DNA of 64,000 nt from Tubulanus polymorphus. Lineage: Eukaryota; Nemertea; Palaeonemertea; Tubulaniformes; Tubulanidae. Made by a program: the position numbers and the translations under genes. Under the pieces are notes generated by a model. That model searched no databases. It saw only the letters and a list, made by a program, of their open reading frames with translations, and was not told the origin of the DNA. Positions 1 through 5,300 of this stretch are shown here, piece after piece; positions within the stretch are counted from its first letter, which is position 1, and each line of letters begins with the position of its first letter. The stretch covers positions 62,001 to 126,000 of the forward strand of contig NW_027437431.1 of NCBI RefSeq assembly GCF_964204645.1. Direction: 5' to 3'.

Positions 1-59
1 GTTAATGAAACTAGGTCGGAAAGATAACAAATTATTATTCAATATATCCTAAAGCTTCT

Positions 60-109
60 ACGAGGTTGGTCACGCGCTCGCTACGCTCGCCAGCGTGACA
101 CAACCTCGT
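60..109. repeat. Perfect-arm hairpin with GCTCGC repeats in the loop
   Basis: ACGAGGTTG (60-68) pairs with CAACCTCGT (101-109), and GTCACGC (69-75) pairs with GCGTGAC (93-99), with one bulged A at 100. Bases 57-59 can add three more pairs, one of them G-T, with 110-112. The 17-base loop holds GCTCGC twice (76-81 and 85-90) separated by TAC. Parvovirus Rep-binding elements are built from GCTC tetranucleotide repeats in hairpin telomeres, so a replication role is a fair guess. The hairpin recurs unchanged in every IR. It is not a bacterial-type terminator, as no T-run follows. Confidence 0.7.
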
Positions 110-161
110 GGACGCTCCAAAGATAATGAGTATGTGCTTGATAATGAGTGAATTAATTGGG

Positions 162-205
162 AACCCTATAGCGGGTAAAAGGTAAGAAGTAGAAATTATA
201 GGGTT
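162..205. repeat. 9-bp hairpin enclosing the splice donor
   Basis: AACCCTATA (162-170) is the reverse complement of TATAGGGTT (197-205). The 26-base loop contains the splice donor AAAAG/GTAAGA at 181/182. Folding in RNA could hide or present the donor. Related ACCCT/AGGGT words occur again at 403-407 and 434-438. Confidence 0.5.
182..187 (+). promoter_or_regulatory. Predicted 5' splice site
   Basis: The sequence AAAAG/GTAAGA is close to the eukaryotic donor consensus. It directly ends a short ORF that opens at 126. Skipping from this donor to the acceptor at 1769 would keep that ORF in frame with Rep (18 codons plus 2 bases upstream, then 1 base completing the codon at 1770). This is a frame calculation only; no transcript data are available. 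The same site recurs in each IR. Confidence 0.4.
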
Positions 206-407
206 AGGGGTTATCATTATACTCGGATGCCCACAGCCCGTGGTGGTCTGTGACAGTGGAGGTTAGTTAAAGTTCGAGGCGTGTGACTAGTCGGGGGGAA
301 TAACATAGGCGGCTACGCCGCGATAGTTAGTCGGCAAGGTCGGCTGCGCCTCCGGCGGTACAGATTACATCTGAGTGTATTAGTCTACCAACGGAAGCCC
401 AAACCCT

Positions 408-418
408 AAATAATATTA
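408..418 (+). promoter_or_regulatory. Candidate capsid-gene promoter (AT-rich TATA-like element)
   Basis: AAATAATATTA lies about 90 bases before the capsid ATG. Initiation about 30 bases downstream would give a leader of roughly 60 bases without any upstream ATG, a simple arrangement for capsid expression. The overlapping nonamer TAATATTAG (411-419) also resembles the TAATATTAC nick nonamer of CRESS viruses, but its flanking stem is weak (ACCCT 403-407 with AGGGT 434-438). Confidence 0.4.
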
Positions 419-501
419 GTCGGAAAAATCTGAGTTAGAGGGTCGCAACCGGTTCAAACAATTTAACATCTCATACAGGTGACTCGTACTTTTAGTATCA
501 A

Positions 502-1584
502 ATGCCATCGTTGAAACGGAGGCGAAACGGATTTACATTGCCCGGTTTACCACATTGCGGTCCATTCAACGATATATCCAGTTACAAAAGCGAAGGAATA
601 GACGAAGTGTGCCGTATTCACGACAAAGAGTACGGAGAACTGCAAGAGAAATACGGTAAATGGGCTCCGTACTTCCAGTACAATTCAGCGGATCAGACAT
701 TTTTGGACAGTGCTTCGGGTGTGAACGGTGTAGGTGCGAGACTAACGTCGAGTGTATTCAGAGCAAAACGGGCGTTATTTCCAACAATGGCGGAAGAACC
801 GGCATTAAAAAGATCAAAGAGAACGGCGGAAACGGGGAGCGAAGAAGGGAACGCCCAACAAATGATGACTCACATGACGGAAAAGCCGTCACTACACTAT
901 AAGAGCGTGTTAATACATAGAGGTTACCTAACGTTTACGAATTGGGATCCGGACCAGGCGTACGGAGCATTCGGAAGAAAAGCGAAGATTTACTGTTCGG
1001 GAATGAGAACGTTTAACTTCGGATTAAAAGAAAGAGAAGGATGGAGAAGATTTCCAGCCAGCATGGATACCATAGGGATGTGGGATCAATTCAAAGTGAC
1101 TTCGGGTAAAATAACGTTATACCCCATAGCGAGCGAAAGCGCGGTAAGCTCTGATTCGAACGCGTTCCAAGATCCGATAGTATGGTTAAAGACGGCAGCC
1201 GATTGGGACTTGAAAGTGAAAGACTCGGCCGCCAATACTCACCAGGGATCGCCGTACGCCGATATAAATTTATTAACTCAAAAGCAAAGCTACAGGCAAT
1301 ACGAATTAGGTCGGGGATGCGTTAGCATGGGATTACCCATGTCGACCATAAGAACCGAAATACAAGACACGAGTGACCCGACAGACGTTACCAGATCGGT
1401 GAATATCGGGGATAACTCGGCGTGGTTAGACGGAGCGTACCGCGATCATTGGCAATCAGCCGCGCTCATTATGCAAATGTTAGTGTACAACGATTCGATA
1501 CACGCGGATTTAAACACGCCCCATACAGAAATTATCGTTCCAGCGGAAGTGGAGTTTACGATGATTCATAGAAACAGAGTATAA
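502..1584 (+). CDS. Capsid protein with N-terminal VP1u-type phospholipase A2 domain, copy 1
   Basis: This 360-aa protein is a likely virion protein. Residues 5-8 are a basic KRRR patch. Residues about 12-70 look like the parvovirus VP1-unique phospholipase A2: a calcium-loop-like CGPFN (19-23), the catalytic HDKEY (40-44, fitting HDxxY) and a downstream Asp64. In parvoviruses this enzyme helps particles escape endosomes. A basic linker (RAKRAL 87-92), Met96 and KRSKR (103-107) follow, then about 230 residues (131-360) without a motif I can name, probably the jelly-roll shell. That is much shorter than a parvovirus shell and nearer to CRESS-virus capsids. The first ATG has a poor context (C at -3, C at +4), while Met96 at 787 has an ideal one (A at -3, G at +4), so a shorter VP2-like product by leaky scanning is plausible. 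The stop is followed after one base by the small ORF. Confidence 0.88.
   Translation: MPSLKRRRNGFTLPGLPHCGPFNDISSYKSEGIDEVCRIHDKEYGELQEKYGKWAPYFQYNSADQTFLDSASGVNGVGARLTSSVFRAKRALFPTMAEEPALKRSKRTAETGSEEGNAQQMMTHMTEKPSLHYKSVLIHRGYLTFTNWDPDQAYGAFGRKAKIYCSGMRTFNFGLKEREGWRRFPASMDTIGMWDQFKVTSGKITLYPIASESAVSSDSNAFQDPIVWLKTAADWDLKVKDSAANTHQGSPYADINLLTQKQSYRQYELGRGCVSMGLPMSTIRTEIQDTSDPTDVTRSVNIGDNSAWLDGAYRDHWQSAALIMQMLVYNDSIHADLNTPHTEIIVPAEVEFTMIHRNRV
787..789 (+). promoter_or_regulatory. Internal in-frame start (Met96) in optimal Kozak context
   Basis: The context is ACAATGG, with A at -3 and G at +4, versus the poor context of the capsid start at 502. It sits just after the PLA2 domain and basic linker, where parvoviruses start their PLA2-less minor/major capsid forms. 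One out-of-frame ATG intervenes at 660. The product would be 265 aa. Confidence 0.45.
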
Positions 1585-1585
1585 T

Positions 1586-1894
1586 ATGATAATAACTTTC
1601 CTATTCTTGGCATCCGGTTTCCTACACGAGTACAAGTGGCACGTATATACTAAACGTATCATGAGTAGAACGCAACGATTCATGAAAATAAGAGACGAAG
1701 TGGCGAACGAGTGGGTCATCAAACACGACGTCAACGAAAATCGGGTACTAAGGGAACAACACATTACAGAAGTAGCGAAAAGGATATTCTACTACCGGGA
1801 AAAACAATGGGAACTAAGTCGAGAAACTGGTCGTTCACAACCGACAATCGAGCAGAAGTCTGCCTCGAAAGTCAAATCGGAACGTCAACAGTAA
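1586..1894 (+). CDS. Small basic protein with hydrophobic N-terminus, unknown function, copy 1
   Basis: I do not recognise this 102-aa ORF. It begins one base after the capsid stop (TAA, T, ATG), spans the whole 222-base gap between capsid and Rep, and overlaps the first 88 bases of Rep in another frame. Residues 2-13 (IITFLFLASGFL) are hydrophobic and could be a short membrane anchor; the rest is strongly charged, rich in Arg, Lys, Glu and Gln, and probably helical. The start has A at -3, and the stop-start spacing would suit termination-reinitiation. Against it: it could be a chance ORF, with the DNA kept open by the Rep overlap and by splice signals (branch-like TACTAAG 1746-1752, acceptor AG 1768-1769). 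All copies are identical, so conservation between copies says nothing. Confidence 0.42.
   Translation: MIITFLFLASGFLHEYKWHVYTKRIMSRTQRFMKIRDEVANEWVIKHDVNENRVLREQHITEVAKRIFYYREKQWELSRETGRSQPTIEQKSASKVKSERQQ
1746..1769 (+). promoter_or_regulatory. Predicted branch point and 3' splice site before Rep
   Basis: TACTAAG (1746-1752) is a near-consensus branch site, and ACAG ends at 1769, 18 bases beyond the branch A (1751). The pyrimidine content between them is modest. After splicing, the first ATG is that of Rep at 1807 in an ideal Kozak context, so removing the capsid gene here would explain how a downstream gene is translated. Possible donors are GTAAGA at 182 or CAG/GTGACT at 478/479. Confidence 0.4.
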
Positions 1895-3210
1895 CCGTAC
1901 ACATAGGTCCGCAAGAAGATCCGGACGGTTACGCGCACGGAGTAATAATAACGTTAGCCAAAGGTACGCAACGACCGTTGAAACAGAGCGAAAACGCGAT
2001 TAGACAACTGTTACACTCGCTAGGCATTAGATTAGTTAACGACTACATCAAACCGACGGAAAAATTAGGCGCCTACATTCAATACATGTACAAAGAAGCC
2101 GACAAAATACCGGAAGAATTACGAGGTCACTTGGAGGTGAAAAACTCGAAAACGAACGACGACTTTTTCGGCCAAAAGATAAACGCGTTATACGCGGAAT
2201 ACCAACAAAGACCGGGACTAGCCGATTGGACGGCGAGAATAGTGAAGGAGTTCGGTTACAACGTACCCGAACTGAAAGTGAAAAGATCGTTTAAAAATTG
2301 GCCGGTAAGGGTAAAAGATATTACGAGAAACGCGGGTGACTTTGCGTTGAAAATGACGGACATAACAGAGCCGAAATTGACGCCGGAAATGGGAGTAGAA
2401 ATTATAACGAAATGCCTGGATAACGTTCAATCGGCGATGTGGGATGGTAAACATATAAATAAACGTGACCTGCTGGTAATATTGGTGAACGCGGCGATCG
2501 AGGGAGGTACGAGTAAAATCAGAAACGCGCCTCATATAATATTTTACGGAGATGCCGGGTCTGGTAAATCGATGTTGGCTAAATTATTGTTCCCGGATTC
2601 GATTACGAGCCAAATGCCGACGGATTCGGAAGGCGTAGGAGCGTGCGAGATGGGAGGAGGACAACGTATATTCAAAGTCGACGACGCCAGCGACGCTTTT
2701 TGGCACAACTCGGGGTTGTTGTCGATGATACTCGCGATGTACCAGTCCACCTGGGAGGCAAAAGTACATTCTAGTAAACAAAGTAACCCGCCGTGTATGA
2801 CGGTAATTACGACGAATTGTAAGAATCCGTTAGAGAAGTTCGCCTCTACAGTAGCTTTGGAAGCTGTGGAAAGGAGATTCTTGTCGGTGTATTTCAAAGG
2901 TAAAGCAGATTTGGGAAACGTAGTTTACGACATTACGCCGGGCGTATGCGAAGAAATATTAGAAATAATAGTTAACGAAATTAGACAAGGTAGATATCTG
3001 GACAACCAAGTCCACTTGGACGACTGGGAAACGGATGATGACGTGGTGATACCGTTCGAAAAAGAAAGAAACTTCATCGAAGCGTACCACGTAGGTCACA
3101 TGTCGGACGCGATGCATCAGAATATGGAGGAAAGGTTAAAACGTAAACGTAAAGAAGAAGACGATACGAATGAAACTCTTAAGTTCGCTAAACGCGGGGA
3201 AATCCTGTAG
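1807..3210 (+). CDS. rep: Replication initiator (Rep): HUH-like endonuclease plus SF3 helicase, copy 1
   Basis: This 467-aa protein should nick the viral origin and unwind DNA for rolling-circle or rolling-hairpin replication in the nucleus. I start at the ATG at 1807 because its context is ideal (ACAATGG) and it places motif I at the N-terminus. The frame is open upstream to about 1669, but without an ATG. Endonuclease domain: motif I WSFTTDN (8-14), motif II region AHGVIIT (43-49), motif III YMYK (93-96) with Tyr93 as likely nucleophile and Lys96. The spacing fits CRESS Reps, but motif II has one His (44) where HUH or HUQ is usual. Helicase domain: Walker A GDAGSGKS (248-255), Walker B KVDD (290-293), motif C ITTN (334-337), possible Arg finger in ERRF (355-358). 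A basic KRKRK (445-449) near the C-terminus may be a nuclear signal. AATAAA follows 12 bases after the stop. Confidence 0.92.
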   Translation: MGTKSRNWSFTTDNRAEVCLESQIGTSTVTVHIGPQEDPDGYAHGVIITLAKGTQRPLKQSENAIRQLLHSLGIRLVNDYIKPTEKLGAYIQYMYKEADKIPEELRGHLEVKNSKTNDDFFGQKINALYAEYQQRPGLADWTARIVKEFGYNVPELKVKRSFKNWPVRVKDITRNAGDFALKMTDITEPKLTPEMGVEIITKCLDNVQSAMWDGKHINKRDLLVILVNAAIEGGTSKIRNAPHIIFYGDAGSGKSMLAKLLFPDSITSQMPTDSEGVGACEMGGGQRIFKVDDASDAFWHNSGLLSMILAMYQSTWEAKVHSSKQSNPPCMTVITTNCKNPLEKFASTVALEAVERRFLSVYFKGKADLGNVVYDITPGVCEEILEIIVNEIRQGRYLDNQVHLDDWETDDDVVIPFEKERNFIEAYHVGHMSDAMHQNMEERLKRKRKEEDDTNETLKFAKRGEIL

Positions 3211-3221
3211 TTGGCAATGTA

Positions 3222-3227
3222 AATAAA
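3222..3227 (+). terminator. Polyadenylation signal after Rep
   Basis: A canonical AATAAA lies 12 bases after the Rep stop. It probably ends all + strand transcripts of the unit. The surroundings are AT-rich (ATAAATAGAATTCTATAAAT includes the palindrome ATAGAATTCTAT, 3235-3246). In an array it would separate each unit's message from the next unit. Confidence 0.7.
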
Positions 3228-3267
3228 TCTATAAATAGAATTCTATAAATTTCTCAATTCGTTACTA

Positions 3268-3381
3268 CCAGTGGACCCGCAGACCCGCGGACCCACTGGC
3301 TGTTCGTTTTTCATGGTCTACCCCCCCTTATATATATAATAAGGAAAGAGAAGGAGGGTCCGCGGGTCCGCGGGTCTGCGG
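3268..3381. repeat. Inverted octamer (iteron) block flanking a TATA box, putative replication origin
   Basis: Three tandem octamers read GGGTCCGC, GGGTCCGC, GGGTCTGC on the + strand at 3356-3379. Three more (GGGTCCGC, GGGTCTGC, GGGTCCAC) lie on the - strand at 3271-3294. As a result CCGCAGACCCGCGGACCC (3277-3294) and its exact reverse complement (3364-3381) form an 18-bp stem with a 69-base loop. The left set is itself bounded by CCAGTGG/CCACTGG (3268-3274, 3293-3299). Tandem short repeats next to a stem are typical Rep-binding iterons of ssDNA viruses; the binding itself is inferred. Confidence 0.7.
3329..3342 (+). promoter_or_regulatory. TATA box within the octamer loop (candidate Rep promoter)
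   Basis: TATATATATAATAA sits between the two octamer sets, preceded by a run of seven C. Transcription would start near 3360. The leader would contain several upstream ATGs (3411, 3532 and others) and the donor at 3588, so splicing into Rep is more likely than direct capsid translation. Rep binding to the flanking octamers could autoregulate this promoter. Confidence 0.55.
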
Positions 3382-3907
3382 TATTCTCTAAACCGAGAAT
3401 CGAAAAGTTAATGAAACTAGGTCGGAAAGATAACAAATTATTATTCAATATATCCTAAAGCTTCTACGAGGTTGGTCACGCGCTCGCTACGCTCGCCAGC
3501 GTGACACAACCTCGTGGACGCTCCAAAGATAATGAGTATGTGCTTGATAATGAGTGAATTAATTGGGAACCCTATAGCGGGTAAAAGGTAAGAAGTAGAA
3601 ATTATAGGGTTAGGGGTTATCATTATACTCGGATGCCCACAGCCCGTGGTGGTCTGTGACAGTGGAGGTTAGTTAAAGTTCGAGGCGTGTGACTAGTCGG
3701 GGGGAATAACATAGGCGGCTACGCCGCGATAGTTAGTCGGCAAGGTCGGCTGCGCCTCCGGCGGTACAGATTACATCTGAGTGTATTAGTCTACCAACGG
3801 AAGCCCAAACCCTAAATAATATTAGTCGGAAAAATCTGAGTTAGAGGGTCGCAACCGGTTCAAACAATTTAACATCTCATACAGGTGACTCGTACTTTTA
3901 GTATCAA

Positions 3908-4990
3908 ATGCCATCGTTGAAACGGAGGCGAAACGGATTTACATTGCCCGGTTTACCACATTGCGGTCCATTCAACGATATATCCAGTTACAAAAGCGAA
4001 GGAATAGACGAAGTGTGCCGTATTCACGACAAAGAGTACGGAGAACTGCAAGAGAAATACGGTAAATGGGCTCCGTACTTCCAGTACAATTCAGCGGATC
4101 AGACATTTTTGGACAGTGCTTCGGGTGTGAACGGTGTAGGTGCGAGACTAACGTCGAGTGTATTCAGAGCAAAACGGGCGTTATTTCCAACAATGGCGGA
4201 AGAACCGGCATTAAAAAGATCAAAGAGAACGGCGGAAACGGGGAGCGAAGAAGGGAACGCCCAACAAATGATGACTCACATGACGGAAAAGCCGTCACTA
4301 CACTATAAGAGCGTGTTAATACATAGAGGTTACCTAACGTTTACGAATTGGGATCCGGACCAGGCGTACGGAGCATTCGGAAGAAAAGCGAAGATTTACT
4401 GTTCGGGAATGAGAACGTTTAACTTCGGATTAAAAGAAAGAGAAGGATGGAGAAGATTTCCAGCCAGCATGGATACCATAGGGATGTGGGATCAATTCAA
4501 AGTGACTTCGGGTAAAATAACGTTATACCCCATAGCGAGCGAAAGCGCGGTAAGCTCTGATTCGAACGCGTTCCAAGATCCGATAGTATGGTTAAAGACG
4601 GCAGCCGATTGGGACTTGAAAGTGAAAGACTCGGCCGCCAATACTCACCAGGGATCGCCGTACGCCGATATAAATTTATTAACTCAAAAGCAAAGCTACA
4701 GGCAATACGAATTAGGTCGGGGATGCGTTAGCATGGGATTACCCATGTCGACCATAAGAACCGAAATACAAGACACGAGTGACCCGACAGACGTTACCAG
4801 ATCGGTGAATATCGGGGATAACTCGGCGTGGTTAGACGGAGCGTACCGCGATCATTGGCAATCAGCCGCGCTCATTATGCAAATGTTAGTGTACAACGAT
4901 TCGATACACGCGGATTTAAACACGCCCCATACAGAAATTATCGTTCCAGCGGAAGTGGAGTTTACGATGATTCATAGAAACAGAGTATAA
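3908..4990 (+). CDS. Capsid protein with PLA2 domain, copy 2
   Basis: The translation is identical to copy 1 (502-1584). The catalytic HDxxY codons are 4025-4039 and the VP2-like start is at 4193. Confidence 0.88.
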   Translation: MPSLKRRRNGFTLPGLPHCGPFNDISSYKSEGIDEVCRIHDKEYGELQEKYGKWAPYFQYNSADQTFLDSASGVNGVGARLTSSVFRAKRALFPTMAEEPALKRSKRTAETGSEEGNAQQMMTHMTEKPSLHYKSVLIHRGYLTFTNWDPDQAYGAFGRKAKIYCSGMRTFNFGLKEREGWRRFPASMDTIGMWDQFKVTSGKITLYPIASESAVSSDSNAFQDPIVWLKTAADWDLKVKDSAANTHQGSPYADINLLTQKQSYRQYELGRGCVSMGLPMSTIRTEIQDTSDPTDVTRSVNIGDNSAWLDGAYRDHWQSAALIMQMLVYNDSIHADLNTPHTEIIVPAEVEFTMIHRNRV

Positions 4991-4991
4991 T

Positions 4992-5300
4992 ATGATAATA
5001 ACTTTCCTATTCTTGGCATCCGGTTTCCTACACGAGTACAAGTGGCACGTATATACTAAACGTATCATGAGTAGAACGCAACGATTCATGAAAATAAGAG
5101 ACGAAGTGGCGAACGAGTGGGTCATCAAACACGACGTCAACGAAAATCGGGTACTAAGGGAACAACACATTACAGAAGTAGCGAAAAGGATATTCTACTA
5201 CCGGGAAAAACAATGGGAACTAAGTCGAGAAACTGGTCGTTCACAACCGACAATCGAGCAGAAGTCTGCCTCGAAAGTCAAATCGGAACGTCAACAGTAA
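4992..5300 (+). CDS. Small basic protein, unknown function, copy 2
   Basis: Identical to the ORF at 1586-1894. It overlaps Rep copy 2 by 88 bases. Confidence 0.42.
   Translation: MIITFLFLASGFLHEYKWHVYTKRIMSRTQRFMKIRDEVANEWVIKHDVNENRVLREQHITEVAKRIFYYREKQWELSRETGRSQPTIEQKSASKVKSERQQ

Larger units (their letters stand above)
1..501 (+). promoter_or_regulatory. Intergenic region before copy 1 (partial; 5' part outside the window)
   Basis: This stretch has no convincing gene. It contains the GCTCGC hairpin (60-109), a hairpin at 162-205 enclosing a splice donor at 182, a short GC stem (GCGGC 309-313 with GCCGC 317-321, loop TAC), an AT-rich TATA-like element (408-418) and a CAG/GT site at 476-480. 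Two short upstream ORFs begin at 5 (15 codons plus stop, ends 52) and 126 (19 codons plus stop, ends 185). The poly(A) signal, octamers and main TATA box lie in the missing left part; see 3211-3907 for a complete copy. Confidence 0.75.
3211..3907 (+). promoter_or_regulatory. Intergenic control region 1 (first complete copy): putative origin and promoters
   Basis: This is 697 bases without a convincing gene. In order: poly(A) signal 3222-3227; inverted octamers 3271-3294; TATA element 3329-3342; direct octamers 3356-3379; short upstream ORF 3411-3458; GCTCGC hairpin 3466-3515; hairpin with splice donor at 3588; TATA-like element and TAATATTAG 3814-3825; CAG/GT site 3882-3886. The density of repeats, hairpins and promoter signals, and its position as the only long non-coding stretch, make it the probable replication origin and transcription start region. 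Confidence 0.8.

Noticed and set aside
197-210. Telomere-like TAGGGTTAGGGG
   Set aside because: Only about two imperfect repeats, better explained as the hairpin arm TATAGGGTT; no tandem telomere tract.
35-217. 60-aa minus-strand ORF in the IR
   Set aside because: It runs across the hairpin and splice-donor elements, has no recognisable domain or start context, and is identical between copies only because everything is.
660-902. 80-aa ORF overlapping the capsid gene in another frame (repeated in every unit)
   Set aside because: It resembles the position of assembly-activating proteins of some parvoviruses, but its composition looks like a shadow of the capsid frame. The start has T at -3, and the L131I change also alters this frame (Thr to Asn). 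No independent support.
1711-1806. N-terminal extension of Rep from a GTG at 1711
   Set aside because: The genome signals are eukaryotic and GTG starts are rare there. The ATG at 1807 has an ideal context and places motif I correctly.
2476-2484. CAATATTAC on the minus strand inside Rep, like a CRESS nick nonamer
   Set aside because: It lies within the helicase coding sequence with no flanking stem or iterons; probably chance.
2218-2897. Minus-strand ORFs of 105, 117 and 65 aa opposite Rep
   Set aside because: They are antisense to the conserved SF3 helicase region and are explained by its codon composition; no promoter or domain.
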